This document shows, one piece after another, positions 10,013 to 19,073 of a DNA stretch of 64,000 nt. Below the pieces are notes generated by a model, which made no database searches, was not told the DNA's origin, and was given only the letters and a program-made list of their open reading frames with translations. Made by a program: the position numbers and the translations under genes. How positions within the stretch are numbered: the stretch's first letter is position 1; each line of letters opens with the position of its first letter. Source of the stretch: Streptomyces sp. SID12488 (GTDB lineage: Bacteria; Actinomycetota; Actinomycetes; Streptomycetales; Streptomycetaceae); the NCBI RefSeq assembly GCF_010548275.1, contig NZ_JAAGLT010000003.1:186001-250000 (forward strand). The letters are read 5' to 3'.

Positions 10013-10504
10013 ATGACCATCACTGAACCCATATCCCGAGTCGCCCTCAAGAAAATCACCCCCGAGGTCTCCGCCTCGATGGGCGCGCTGCACGGCGCCG
10101 CCGTTTCCGCCGCGCAGGATGCCAAGGTCGAGCCCGAACTCCTGGAACTGATCAGGATTCGCGCCTCCCAGCTCAACGGCTGCGCGTTCTGCCTCGACAT
10201 GCACACCAAGGACGCCCGCGCCCAGGGCGAGACCGAGCAGCGGATCTACGCCCTGAACGCCTGGCGGGAGACCCCCTTCTTCACCGAACGGGAGCGCGCC
10301 GCACTGGCGTTGACCGAGGCAGTGACCCTGGTGCACGACGGGCACGTCCCCGACGACGTCTACGCCGAGGCCGCCTCCGTCTTCGACGAGGCACAGGTCG
10401 CCGCGCTGATCTGGGCGGCCACCGTCATCAACGCGTACAACCGGATCGCCATCGCGACGCGGATGGTTCCCGGCGGTTATCAGCCGGTTCGGAAGAGCAG
10501 CTGA
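10013..10504 (+). CDS. AhpD-like/carboxymuconolactone decarboxylase family peroxidase
   Basis: A 163-residue all-helical protein of the AhpD-like superfamily. The redox motif is intact: NGCAFCLDMHTKDAR, with a CxxC pair and the downstream histidine used for proton relay. The start is ATG 10013. A possible -10 (TACAGT) lies only a few bases upstream, so the mRNA may be nearly leaderless. The usual role is reduction of peroxides through a dithiol centre. It sits at the convergent end of the p-aminobenzoate-type operon and could protect its enzymes, though this is inference from position. Confidence 0.9.
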   Translation: MTITEPISRVALKKITPEVSASMGALHGAAVSAAQDAKVEPELLELIRIRASQLNGCAFCLDMHTKDARAQGETEQRIYALNAWRETPFFTERERAALALTEAVTLVHDGHVPDDVYAEAASVFDEAQVAALIWAATVINAYNRIAIATRMVPGGYQPVRKSS

Positions 10505-10520
10505 ATTCAGATACAGACAT

Positions 10521-10575
10521 GAAGGGGTAGGGGGACGGTGAATTCGCATCACCCTCCCCCTACCCCTTCTTTTTT
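10521..10575. terminator. Long GC-rich hairpin with T-tract between convergent genes
   Basis: GAAGGGGTAGGGGG (10521-10534) pairs with CCCCCTACCCCTTC (10556-10569), with an inner GGTG/CACC step and a TTTTTT run at 10570-10575. It is a textbook intrinsic terminator for the rightward gene at 10013 and a roadblock for the leftward operon, whose last stop is at 10588. Confidence 0.92.
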
Positions 10576-10587
10576 CTTACCTTTCGG

Positions 10588-11418
10588 TTATTGCAGCGGC
10601 TCCGTCAAGCCCTCCAGCCATTGCCGCCATTCAGCGGCCCGCACTGCGCGCCCCGCCCGCATAAGCGGCTGAGTTCCGCCCGTCCATTCCGTCACCGGGC
10701 GGATTCCGTGCAGCGCGTTCACGAGCCACACCTCGCGGCCGTCCAGATCGGCGAGGGTGCGTTCGCGGTGGGCGACGCGGATGCCGGTGCGCTGGGCGCG
10801 TTCCTGGATGAGGGCGACGGTGACTCCGGCCAGGACGGGGAGCTGCGGCGAGGGCATGCACAGGGTGTCGTCCTCCCACCACAGGACGCTGGAGTGGATG
10901 CCCTCCAGGACCAGGCCCGAGGGGGCGATCAGCACCGCCTCGTCCGCGCCCTCGGCGACCGCCCGTTGCCGGAGTCGGGCCAGGATGTCCAGGTCGGGGC
11001 CCTTGCGGCGGGGGACGGTGCGCGGGTCGGTCTGGCCGGCCGACCAGACCCGTACGCCCGTGCCGAGCGGTGGTGCGTGGCGGAGAAGGAGCCTCAACTC
11101 CCTTGACTCGGCGCCTAGTTCGACCCGGGGGAACCACTCCCCGGTGCGCGGCAGCGCGACGGTCATGTCCCGCCAGAAGTCCACCAGTTGGCGCAGCGAG
11201 GGACCGCCGGAGTCGCCGCACGCCCGCAGGAAACGCTCCCGGTGCCGGCCGAGGCCGCGTACCCGGCCGTCGCGCAGCAGCCAGGAGTCGGCGACCACCA
11301 GTCGCTCACCGACGGTCGGCACGTAGCTCTGTGCGTCCGGCCCGGTCAGGCCCCGGCGCGGCGACCACGCCAACAGCCCTTCCGTGGCTGCTGGTTGTGT
11401 TGCTGTTCGCGTCATCAA
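10588..11418 (-). CDS. Class IV PLP enzyme, aminodeoxychorismate lyase-like (PabC-like)
   Basis: A 276-residue fold-type IV PLP-dependent enzyme. The family would release pyruvate from 4-amino-4-deoxychorismate to give p-aminobenzoate. Visible blocks are GERLVVADSWLLRDGRVRGL, RHRERFLRA, DILARLRQRAVAEGADEAVLIA with the following LEGIHSSVLWW, and the C-terminal VWLVNALHGIRPV. The catalytic-lysine region is present as RRKGPDLDIL. It is last in the leftward operon, 31 bases after the FAD monooxygenase. The role as ADC lyase is inferred from the PabAB gene in the same operon; branched-chain or D-amino-acid aminotransferase is the alternative. Confidence 0.85.
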   Translation of the reverse strand: MMTRTATQPAATEGLLAWSPRRGLTGPDAQSYVPTVGERLVVADSWLLRDGRVRGLGRHRERFLRACGDSGGPSLRQLVDFWRDMTVALPRTGEWFPRVELGAESRELRLLLRHAPPLGTGVRVWSAGQTDPRTVPRRKGPDLDILARLRQRAVAEGADEAVLIAPSGLVLEGIHSSVLWWEDDTLCMPSPQLPVLAGVTVALIQERAQRTGIRVAHRERTLADLDGREVWLVNALHGIRPVTEWTGGTQPLMRAGRAVRAAEWRQWLEGLTEPLQ

Positions 11419-11449
11419 GTGCTCTTTCTTGCTTTTCTTGATACCTCGG

Positions 11450-12700
11450 TCAGTACTTGCGGCCCGCCACCGCCGGTGCCCCGTTCCGGGGCCCGTACGG
11501 CGCGTGCTCCAGCCACGATCCGCACCACGGCAGCACCGGTGCGAGTGCCGCCGCCGCGCGCTGCTTGGCCCGGACGATCCGCCCCCGTGGCCGCAGATGG
11601 TCCAGCGCGTTGCCGGCGGCGGCGCTGTTGAACACGGCCGCGGCGTGCCGCACTTCGGCGAACTCTGCGACCGCTCCCACCAGCCCCGTCCGGGCCACCG
11701 CAGCTATCGCCTCCGCCGCGGCAGCCGCGTCCGCGATCCCGCTGTTCATCCCGCGCGCCCCGAACGGCGGGAACAGGTGCGCCGCCTCCCCGGCGAGCAG
11801 CACCCGCCGGTGCCGGTCCGTGAACGCGTCCGCGACCTTGCGCAGAAAGCGGTACGTCGACACCCACAGGATCTGCGACCCGTACCCGGGTGCCTCCAGG
11901 ACCGACGGCAGCCACTGCCGTACGGCCTCCTCAGTGCCGTACGCCTCCTGCGGGTCGTCGTCGCGGCACTGGAGGTCGATCTGGAAGCCACCGGTGAACG
12001 GCACCCGCATCACGCTCCGGCCGCCCACGCCCGGGTGTTCGTAGTGGAAGACGCGCTCCAGGGGGAGTTCGGCGCCGGGGATGTCGGCGACGTCCACGAC
12101 CACGTGGAAGCCCTCGGACCGTGTGCCGTCCATGGTGATCCCCAACTCCGCCCGTACGGCGGAGCGGGCGCCGTCGGCGGCCACGACGTGGGTGCCGCGC
12201 CAGACGCCGCCGTCGGAGTCGGTGAGGGTGACCCCGGTCGGCGAGGACCGGACGCCCGTCACCCGTACGCCCCACGCGAACTCCACGCCCGCGTCCCGGC
12301 AGGCGGCCCGCAGCAGGCGCTCGGTGTCCACCTGGCGCAGGCTGGTGAAGGGCGGGATGTTCGCGGGCGCCTTCGGCTGCTCGGGGAAGGTGCGGGAGTA
12401 GACCTCGCGGCCCCGGTACAGCGTGCGCCGGGTGTGCCATGTCCGCCCGTACGACGCGAACTCGGCGGCCAGGCCCGGACGCATCCCGTCCAGCAGCCGC
12501 AGGGTCTCGCGGTGCACGAACAGGGCGCGGCTGCCCGGGCGTTCACGGTCCTCGGGGTCCGCCTCCAGAACGAGGACGGGCAGCCCGTGGGCGCGCAGAC
12601 CGAGGGCGGCCGAGAGGCCGACGGGACCCGCGCCCACGACCAGTACCTGCTCCGCCGTCCGTTCTGCTCCCTGTGCCGCTTCCTGCCCCGGGGGTGTCAT
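11450..12700 (-). CDS. FAD-dependent aromatic-type monooxygenase
   Basis: A 416-residue flavoprotein of the FAD_binding_3 group. It has the N-terminal Rossmann motif VLVVGAGPVGLSAALGLRAHG with an acidic residue ending strand two (VLEAD), the DG motif VVAADGARSAVR and the GD motif LLAGEAAHLFPPFGARGMNSG. In the GD motif the usual Asp is Glu. Such enzymes hydroxylate aromatic rings using NAD(P)H and oxygen. The start at ATG 12700 overlaps the stop of the upstream ligase by four bases (ATGA), so the two are translationally coupled. A p-aminobenzoate derivative is the obvious substrate guess from context. Confidence 0.88.
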   Translation of the reverse strand: MTPPGQEAAQGAERTAEQVLVVGAGPVGLSAALGLRAHGLPVLVLEADPEDRERPGSRALFVHRETLRLLDGMRPGLAAEFASYGRTWHTRRTLYRGREVYSRTFPEQPKAPANIPPFTSLRQVDTERLLRAACRDAGVEFAWGVRVTGVRSSPTGVTLTDSDGGVWRGTHVVAADGARSAVRAELGITMDGTRSEGFHVVVDVADIPGAELPLERVFHYEHPGVGGRSVMRVPFTGGFQIDLQCRDDDPQEAYGTEEAVRQWLPSVLEAPGYGSQILWVSTYRFLRKVADAFTDRHRRVLLAGEAAHLFPPFGARGMNSGIADAAAAAEAIAAVARTGLVGAVAEFAEVRHAAAVFNSAAAGNALDHLRPRGRIVRAKQRAAAALAPVLPWCGSWLEHAPYGPRNGAPAVAGRKY

Positions 12701-14286
12701 GTGCGTGCGCCCTCGGCGAGCATGCGGGTGATCTCCACCCGTTTCACCTTCCACGTCGCTGTCATCGGCAGCTCCTCGAACCGCCACTGACGGGGCTCGG
12801 CCATCGTCGGCAGATCGGCGGTCGCCTGACGCCAGCGGTCCGGGTCCAACGGCATCTCGTCCCGTACGCACACCACCGGCACCGGCTCACGGTCGGCGCC
12901 CGCCACGATGACGACCTCGCGCAGCTCCTCCAGCCGGTCCATCAGCGTGTCCTCGACCTCCAGATTGCTGTGCACGGAGTCGATCTGGTCGACCTCGCGG
13001 TCGATGAGATACAGCGCGCCGAGCCTGCTCCGGTACCCCATGTCGCCCATTTGCCACCACCCGTCGCCGTCGAGCTGGCGCTGGTACTGCTCGCGCGCTC
13101 CGAGGTAGGTGAGGATGCGCCCACGCGTGCGGGCCTCGATGCGGCCCGGCTTCCCGGGCGCGGCGGGCCGGCCGTTGTCGTCCGTGACCCGGACCCGGGT
13201 GAAGCCGGGTATCCCGATCCCGACCCGGCGGCCGTCCGCCTTCGCGACACTGCGCCGGGTGAACCACTGGAACGCGACCGGCCCGGTCTCGCTCTGCCCG
13301 TACAGCTGGATCAGCCAGGCGTTACGGCGCTTCGACGCGCCCAGCAGCCGCCGTACGGTACGCGGATGGATCGCGTCGAACGTCGACCCGTACGACCGTA
13401 CGCGCGAGAGGGGTTGACCCGGTGCGTCCGCCAACTCCTCCCACAGCACGAAGGTGTTGGGGTGGGTCTCGACGATGCCCGGGCGATGGCGGGCGAGCAG
13501 TGGGCCCACGGCGGCCGGCGTCGGGTCGGTGATCAGGAGCAGCGGGCTGCCGAAGTGCAGGAGTACGCCGAGGAGATGGTAGAAGCGCGAGTGCACGAAG
13601 GACATGTGAAGCGCGGCCGTCTCGCCACGCGTGGGCCAGCCCATCGCCTGCTGCGGTACGAGGCGGTTCCACATGGTGTTCGCGCAGTGCACGGCGAGCT
13701 TGGGTATGCCGGTGGTGCCCGAACTGTGGGTGATCAGGGCGGGTTCGCGGGGGTGGAGGCGGACGGGGGCGGCGGGCTCGGCACCCGCGTACATCGCCAG
13801 GGGCTCGGCCCCGGGCGCGTCGGCGGCATCGGCAACGGCGTCGACGGAGAGGGTTCGGCGTACGAGCGGGGAGAGGTCCAACTCGCTCAGCGGGCCGGTG
13901 AGTTTGGCGCTGTCGGTGAGCAGCCAGGGGCGCTGCAGCCGGGCCAGCAGTTGTCCGACGACCGGTCCGGCGAGGCCGGGGGACAGCAGCACGGGGACCG
14001 CGCCGATACGGGAGACGGCACAGGTCAGCAGCACGATGTCGACGTTGTCCGTCTTGTGGACGACCACCTGCTCGGACGGTCGCACTCCGGCCGCCCACAG
14101 TCGGGCCGACAACTCCTCGACCAAATCGGCGAGTTGGCTGTAGCTGAGGTCGACGCCGAGCTCGGGGCTGACGTCGAGCGGCCGGTCCAGGGTGACGAAG
14201 ACGGCTCCGTGCCGGTCGGCGGCCCGCCGGAAGGCCGGGCCCAGATAGAAACCGCGGTCGGCGAGCAGGGGCTGCGGCTGTGGCAT
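12697..14286 (-). CDS. AMP-forming acyl-CoA ligase/adenylation enzyme (second ligase of the operon)
   Basis: A 529-residue ANL-superfamily enzyme. Motifs are ITHSSGTTGIPKLAVH (P-loop-like A3), YGQSETGPVAF (A5), WQMGDMGYRSRLG (A7 aspartate), REVDQID (A8) and a C-terminal ATWKVKRVEI with the catalytic-lysine region. The start was set at ATG 14286, which has AGGGA nine bases upstream; extension to 14358 adds a low-complexity stretch. It differs strongly from the benzoate-type ligase next to it, so the two presumably activate different acids. It overlaps the next gene by four bases. Confidence 0.87.
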   Translation of the reverse strand: MPQPQPLLADRGFYLGPAFRRAADRHGAVFVTLDRPLDVSPELGVDLSYSQLADLVEELSARLWAAGVRPSEQVVVHKTDNVDIVLLTCAVSRIGAVPVLLSPGLAGPVVGQLLARLQRPWLLTDSAKLTGPLSELDLSPLVRRTLSVDAVADAADAPGAEPLAMYAGAEPAAPVRLHPREPALITHSSGTTGIPKLAVHCANTMWNRLVPQQAMGWPTRGETAALHMSFVHSRFYHLLGVLLHFGSPLLLITDPTPAAVGPLLARHRPGIVETHPNTFVLWEELADAPGQPLSRVRSYGSTFDAIHPRTVRRLLGASKRRNAWLIQLYGQSETGPVAFQWFTRRSVAKADGRRVGIGIPGFTRVRVTDDNGRPAAPGKPGRIEARTRGRILTYLGAREQYQRQLDGDGWWQMGDMGYRSRLGALYLIDREVDQIDSVHSNLEVEDTLMDRLEELREVVIVAGADREPVPVVCVRDEMPLDPDRWRQATADLPTMAEPRQWRFEELPMTATWKVKRVEITRMLAEGART

Positions 14287-14354
14287 GCGCCCGTTCCCTT
14301 CTGAAGTACGGCAGGCAGTCGTGGACGGTGTGGGGGTTGCGGTGGCCCCTGGGG

Positions 14355-15974
14355 TCACCAGGCGCCCTGGCGGACCAGATGGCGGCGGAGTTTGCCGGTC
14401 GGGGTGCGGGGCAGTGACGGGACGAAGCTGACGCTCCGGGGGGCCTTGAAGGCGGCGAGACGGGCGCGGGCCAGCTCGATGAGTTCGGTCTCCAGGCCCG
14501 CCCGGACCTGCCCGACGGGGACGACGAAGGCACGCAGCCTGCTGAAGCCCCGCTCGTCGGTGAGAGCGGCCACGGCGACCTCCTTCACCGCCGGGTGGGT
14601 GCGCAGTACGGCCTCCACCTCCAGCGGTGAGACCGTGATGCCGCCGACCATCTCCATGTCGTCGGCGCGGCCCAGATGTCGGTAGGAGCCGTCCGGTTCA
14701 CGCACCGCCCGGTCCCTGGTGGCCAGCCAGCCGCCGACCAGTGAACGGGCTGTCTCCTCGGGCCGGTTGAGGTAGCTGCTCGTCACCGTGGGCCCACGCA
14801 CCCAGAGTTCACCCTCGGCGCCTTCGTCGGCGTCGGACAGCGGATGCCCGGCGCGGTCGCGCAGCTCGACCTCGAAACCGGGGACGGGACGGCCGACCGT
14901 ACCGGGGTGGTTGTGGTCGAGGCTGTTGGCGCAGAAGGCGTGCCCGGCCTCCGTCGAGCCGATCTGTTCCAGCACGGGCGCGCCGAGCAACTCGCCCACC
15001 TGCTGCCGGAGTCCGTCCGGCAGACCCTCGCCGGCCGACACGGCGGCCCGTACGGAGGCGAAGCAGGCCTGGTGGCCGTTGCCCCGGTCGGCGACCAGGG
15101 CCGCGTACGCGGACGGCACGGAGTAGAGGAGCGTCACCCGGTGCCGGGCGACGAGTTCGTCGACGGCGGCCGGGGCCGGACGCCGGTCGACCAGGACGGC
15201 CGACGAGCCGGAGAAGAGCGGGAAGACGAAGGCGTTGCCGAAGCCGTATGCGAAGTACAGCTTCGAGACGGACAGCGTGACGTCGTCCTGGGTGATCCGC
15301 AGCAGACGGCGCCCGATGAGGTCGTGGTAGGTCTTCGGGTCGCCGTGACAGTGCACAACTCCCTTGGGGTGCCCGGTGGTTCCGGACGTGTACTGCACGT
15401 ACAGCGGAGTGTGCGCGTCCACCGGGTGGGCGGTGGCGGCCGGTTCGGCGGTGGGGGCGAGGGCGGCGAGCTGGTCGGCGCCGAGGACGGGCCGCCCCGC
15501 GAAACGCCCCTCTCGCCCCGCTCCTGCTCCCTCTCCCTCGCTCTCCTCCAGGCCGGGCCCGGTCACGCACAGCACGGCCTCGGCGTCCTCTGTCATGAAC
15601 GCGTGGTCGGCGGGCGGGAGTTCGGGGTTGACCAGGACGGCCACCGCGCCGAGCCGGGCGGCGGCCAGGAAGACGGTCACCCAGGTGATGCCGTCGGGTA
15701 GCGCGAGGAGCACCCGGTCGCCGGCCCCCACCCCGTGCCGGGCGAGCACCGTCGCCGTACGGGCGGCCAGCTCGTGCACCTCGCCGTGCGTCCAGGAACG
15801 GTGCCCCTGATGGCTCTGGTGGAAGGCGGCCCGGTCGCTCCAACCACGCCGCTCGGCGAGGGCGGCGAGATGGGTGGCGAGGTTGCCGGGCGCGTCGGCA
15901 TCAGCGGGGGAGTGGGAGAGGGAGGACACGGGGGCAGGAGCCGGGGGTGCGGTGGTGGACGGGTGGGTCGTCAT
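14355..15974 (-). CDS. Benzoate-CoA ligase-like enzyme
   Basis: A 539-residue ANL enzyme. Motifs are YVQYTSGTTGHPKGVVHCH, the family-specific KLYFAYGFGNAFVFPL stretch typical of benzoate/hydroxybenzoate CoA ligases, EQIGSTEAGHAF and a C-terminal PRTPTGKLRRH with the catalytic lysine. It would form an aroyl-CoA from ATP, CoA and an aromatic acid. With PabAB in the same operon, p-aminobenzoate is the likeliest acid. The ATG overlaps the pabAB stop by four bases. The first 28 residues are a low-complexity Pro/Ala/Ser stretch without homology. Confidence 0.9.
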   Translation of the reverse strand: MTTHPSTTAPPAPAPVSSLSHSPADADAPGNLATHLAALAERRGWSDRAAFHQSHQGHRSWTHGEVHELAARTATVLARHGVGAGDRVLLALPDGITWVTVFLAAARLGAVAVLVNPELPPADHAFMTEDAEAVLCVTGPGLEESEGEGAGAGREGRFAGRPVLGADQLAALAPTAEPAATAHPVDAHTPLYVQYTSGTTGHPKGVVHCHGDPKTYHDLIGRRLLRITQDDVTLSVSKLYFAYGFGNAFVFPLFSGSSAVLVDRRPAPAAVDELVARHRVTLLYSVPSAYAALVADRGNGHQACFASVRAAVSAGEGLPDGLRQQVGELLGAPVLEQIGSTEAGHAFCANSLDHNHPGTVGRPVPGFEVELRDRAGHPLSDADEGAEGELWVRGPTVTSSYLNRPEETARSLVGGWLATRDRAVREPDGSYRHLGRADDMEMVGGITVSPLEVEAVLRTHPAVKEVAVAALTDERGFSRLRAFVVPVGQVRAGLETELIELARARLAAFKAPRSVSFVPSLPRTPTGKLRRHLVRQGAW

Positions 15975-18217
15975 CGGGCGGCCTCCTCGGCGGTGGCCGA
16001 CCAGGACGAGGGCTGCGGGTGCAGGTCGTACTCCGCGCGCTCCTCGTCCTCCTGGTACTTCTCGTACTCCTGGTACTGCTGGTAGGCCCGCATCTGCGCG
16101 GCCGTCTTCAGGAGCATCTCGTCGTACTCCGCGACCGGGTCCGAGGCGAGGACGATCGCGCCGCCCGCGCCCAGCTGCATCTCGCCGTCGGCGATCACGG
16201 CGGTCCGGATCACGATGCTGAGATCCGCGCCGCCGCTGCACCCCAGGTAGCCGAGGGCCCCGGAGTACACGCCACGGGCCTCGGTCTCCAGCGAGTCGAT
16301 GATCTCCATCGTGCGGAGCTTGGGCGCGCCCGTCATGGAGCCGCCGGGGAAGCAGGCGCGGATCGCGTCCACCGAGTCGGTGTCCTCGCGCAGCCGTCCC
16401 TCGACGTAGGAGACGAGCTGGTGCACGGTCGCGTACGTCTCGGCGACCATGAGCCGGGAGACTCGTACCGTGCCGGTGCGGCAGACCTGGCCCAGGTCGT
16501 TGCGGAGCAGGTCGACGATCATCAGGTTCTCGGCGCGCGTCTTGTCGTCGGCGGCGAGCGAGTCCCGGAGACGGTCGTCCTCCTCCGGGTCGTCGCCACG
16601 CGGGGCGGTGCCCTTGATGGGCCTGGCCTCGGCCATGCCGTCCCGGGTGATCCGCAGGAACCGCTCGGGGGAGGAGCCGGCCACCTCCAGGTCCCCGAAC
16701 CGCAGGAAGGCGGCGTACGGCGCCGGGTTGACGCGGCGCAGGACCCGGTAGTAGTCGTACGCGTCGGCCGGGGCGGGCAGGCGGGCCGCGTTGGTCAGAC
16801 AGACCTCGTAGCTCGTGCCGGCCGTCAACTCCCGTCGGCAGGCCGCGATGTCGGCGAGATAGGTGGCCCGGTCGCGCACCAGCCAGGGTTCCGCCGAGGC
16901 GGGATCCGGGTCGGCGGCCGGTACGGGGTGCGGCGGCTGCTGACCGGCCACGAAGGAGAGTTGGGCCAGCGCGCTGTCGAGCCAGTCGGCGGCCTCCAGA
17001 GTGGCCTGCGGACCGTCCTCGGCGACGCAGACGGCGTACGTGTAGCCCTCCTGGTGGTCCACCGCGATCAGCCGGTCGGCGAACAGCCAGCAGGCGTCGG
17101 GGGTCTGGGCCTCGTGGACGCCTGGCGAGGCTCCGCAGTCGGCCTTCGTCTCGTACCCGAAGTAGCCGACGTATCCGCCGGTGAAGTCGAAGGGCAGGCC
17201 GGTGGCGTCGACATGACGGTTCGTCAACTGTCGCTTCAGGTAGTCGAAGACGCTCGCCCTGACCTTGCGCGTCGGCCGCCCGTCCCGCTCGATCTCGCAG
17301 ACGCCGCTCGTGACGTCGTACCGCACGAACTCGGCGAGCGGACCGGACCCGTCCCCGAAGAACGAGAACCGCGACCGCCCCTTCTCGACCTGTGAACTGT
17401 CCAGCCAGAACGCGCGCGGTGAGCCGGCGTACATCCGGCCGAAGGCGGCCTCCGTGTCCACGGCGCCGGCGATCCGGCGGGTGTGCAGCCGGTGCGTGGG
17501 CCGCTGCTGCGGGGAGCGCCGCTGGGCGGGGATACGGGCGGTACGGGGGATGAGCACCGGGGAGGAGGGCTCGGGCATCGCCGCCGCGGTGCGGGTGACC
17601 GCGGTGTTCTTGGTACGGAGCTTGCGGGCGCGTTCCGCCGTGAGGTTGCGGAAGTTCATGAGCATGCGGCGCCCGTACTCGGTGAGGACCGACTCCGGGT
17701 GGAACTGCACTCCCCACAGGGGGCGGGTGCGGTGCCGCAGCCCCATCAGGACGCCGTCCTCGGCCCAGGCAGTGGCCTCGAGGGTGTCGGGCAGCGGCTC
17801 GCGCACGGAGAGGGAGTGGTAGCGCACGGCGGTGAAGTTCTGCGGCAGCCCCTTGAAGAGGTCCCGCTCGTCGTGCCGGATCGTGGAGAGATGCCCGTGA
17901 CGGGGCTCCGGGGCGGGCACGATCCCGCCGCTCTCACCGAGCGCGATGCCCTGGTGGCCGAGGCAGACGCCGAGTACTGGTATCCGCGACTCGGCGAGTA
18001 CACGCGCGCTGATCCCGAAGTCGCGGGGGGCGGCGGGGTGCCCGGGTCCGGGGGAGACGACCACGTTCTCGAACTTGTCGAATTCCAGCAGACTGTCGAC
18101 TCTGCTGGTCAGCGTGTCGTTGCGGATCACCGTCGGCTCTTCGCCGTTGACCTCCGCGATCAGCTGGAACAGGTTGTACGTGTACGAGTCATAATTGTCG
18201 ATGAGCAGGGTCTTCAC
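15971..18217 (-). CDS. pabAB: Fused PabAB aminodeoxychorismate synthase
   Basis: A 748-residue fusion in the order glutamine amidotransferase then chorismate-binding domain. The GATase (about 1-190) has GVCLGHQGIAL with the nucleophilic Cys and VQFHPES with the catalytic His/Glu. The PabB part (about 230-720) has ARPIKGTAPRG, where the PIKGT lysine distinguishes aminodeoxychorismate synthase from anthranilate synthase (PIAGT), and PGGSMTGAPK. The start was set at GTG 18217 because GGGAGG lies just upstream; the ATG at 18238 lacks such a site. It converts chorismate and glutamine to 4-amino-4-deoxychorismate. This domain order is known from antibiotic clusters that use p-aminobenzoate. Confidence 0.95.
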   Translation of the reverse strand: MKTLLIDNYDSYTYNLFQLIAEVNGEEPTVIRNDTLTSRVDSLLEFDKFENVVVSPGPGHPAAPRDFGISARVLAESRIPVLGVCLGHQGIALGESGGIVPAPEPRHGHLSTIRHDERDLFKGLPQNFTAVRYHSLSVREPLPDTLEATAWAEDGVLMGLRHRTRPLWGVQFHPESVLTEYGRRMLMNFRNLTAERARKLRTKNTAVTRTAAAMPEPSSPVLIPRTARIPAQRRSPQQRPTHRLHTRRIAGAVDTEAAFGRMYAGSPRAFWLDSSQVEKGRSRFSFFGDGSGPLAEFVRYDVTSGVCEIERDGRPTRKVRASVFDYLKRQLTNRHVDATGLPFDFTGGYVGYFGYETKADCGASPGVHEAQTPDACWLFADRLIAVDHQEGYTYAVCVAEDGPQATLEAADWLDSALAQLSFVAGQQPPHPVPAADPDPASAEPWLVRDRATYLADIAACRRELTAGTSYEVCLTNAARLPAPADAYDYYRVLRRVNPAPYAAFLRFGDLEVAGSSPERFLRITRDGMAEARPIKGTAPRGDDPEEDDRLRDSLAADDKTRAENLMIVDLLRNDLGQVCRTGTVRVSRLMVAETYATVHQLVSYVEGRLREDTDSVDAIRACFPGGSMTGAPKLRTMEIIDSLETEARGVYSGALGYLGCSGGADLSIVIRTAVIADGEMQLGAGGAIVLASDPVAEYDEMLLKTAAQMRAYQQYQEYEKYQEDEERAEYDLHPQPSSWSATAEEAAR

Positions 18218-18253
18218 CCGCGCCCACCTCCCTTGCATCGTTCATGCCGCCGT

Positions 18254-18889
18254 TCACGCGGTTCGCCTTTTGTGCCGTCCACGAAGTGCCTGGAGCGGCG
18301 GGTAGAGCCATTTCTTGAAGAAACGCTGAAGGCGCGGCATGAGAATCCAGGTGACGAGTGCCGTCACGGCCAGACACAGCAGTAGAGTGCGAATGAGCGC
18401 ATTTACGCCGCCGAGGAACGGAAGAATGGTCAGATTGAATATGAGCACAGGTGGAAAAACCGCACTCATATTCACGAACCAGAGCTTCCACTTGTCCGGC
18501 GGGCGCGGTGGAGCGGCCGGTGCCGGGGCGGTGGCCGGTGAGTCCGTCTGGGATTCGAACCACACCTTGGAGCCCTGGACGGTACGGCATCCGGTCTCCC
18601 GGGCGAGCCCCTCCACCCTGGCCGCCCACTGCGCCCAACTGGCGGAGTTCTCCCAGGCCAGGGCCGTACTCTCACTGTCGAAGCGGTAGACCACATGCCA
18701 CTCCGCCTCTCCGTCGACAAGCACACCACCCCCCAGAAAACCAGGCTCGCGCGCCCTCGCACGCAGCACGGCCCACCCCCAGGAGTGGAACTCGGTCTCG
18801 CGGCCGGGGATCACTTGATACGCCACCGTGATGGTGACGGGATTCCTGGTCACATCGTCGTATACGCAGCAAGAACCGATCACGCTCAA
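18254..18889 (-). CDS. ABM-domain protein with C-terminal membrane helices
   Basis: Up to 211 residues. Residues 15-110 form an antibiotic-biosynthesis-monooxygenase-like ferredoxin fold (TITVAYQVIPGRETEFHSWG, FLGGGVL, WHVVYRFDS). A Pro/Ala linker is followed by KWKLWFVNM and two membrane helices at about 145-165 and 167-188, then a basic tail. It is the first gene of the leftward operon, 36 bases before pabAB. The start is uncertain: TTG 18889, GTG 18883 and a later GTG are all possible. Membrane-bound ABM proteins of this type are common and their role is not established; some ABM proteins act on aromatic quinols. Confidence 0.82.
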   Translation of the reverse strand: MSVIGSCCVYDDVTRNPVTITVAYQVIPGRETEFHSWGWAVLRARAREPGFLGGGVLVDGEAEWHVVYRFDSESTALAWENSASWAQWAARVEGLARETGCRTVQGSKVWFESQTDSPATAPAPAAPPRPPDKWKLWFVNMSAVFPPVLIFNLTILPFLGGVNALIRTLLLCLAVTALVTWILMPRLQRFFKKWLYPPLQALRGRHKRRTA

Positions 18890-19053
18890 ATCTTCAACGA
18901 AGATTTTCGAAACCTCCGCGAGGATGTCCGGAAGGTTACTTTTTATCGGCTTTTAGGTCGGCTTGCCGTGTTCTTTCGAGTGATACCCGGGGTAACTTTT
19001 CTGGAATTCAGGAAAGGGCTTGCCCGGGGGAGCGGGAAAGCTGCACGATCGAT

Positions 19054-19073
19054 ATTCGATCGGCATTCGATCG
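19054..19073 (+). promoter_or_regulatory. Tandem 9-bp direct repeats upstream of the DUF3050 gene
   Basis: ATTCGATCG occurs at 19054-19062 and again at 19065-19073, exactly one helical turn (11 bp) apart. The repeats lie 27-46 bases before the DUF3050 start, in the 210-bp divergent region shared with the leftward operon. This spacing fits a cooperative binding site for a regulator. No regulator gene lies beside it. Confidence 0.45.

Noticed and set aside
15971..18217. Anthranilate synthase or PhzE-type enzyme instead of PabAB
   Set aside because: Domain order is amidotransferase first, and the active-site motif is PIKGT rather than PIAGT; both point to aminodeoxychorismate synthase.
18541..18560. 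GGGATTCGAACC, resembling the 3' part of a minus-strand tRNA
   Set aside because: It lies inside the ABM-domain reading frame and no acceptor or anticodon arm can be formed around it.
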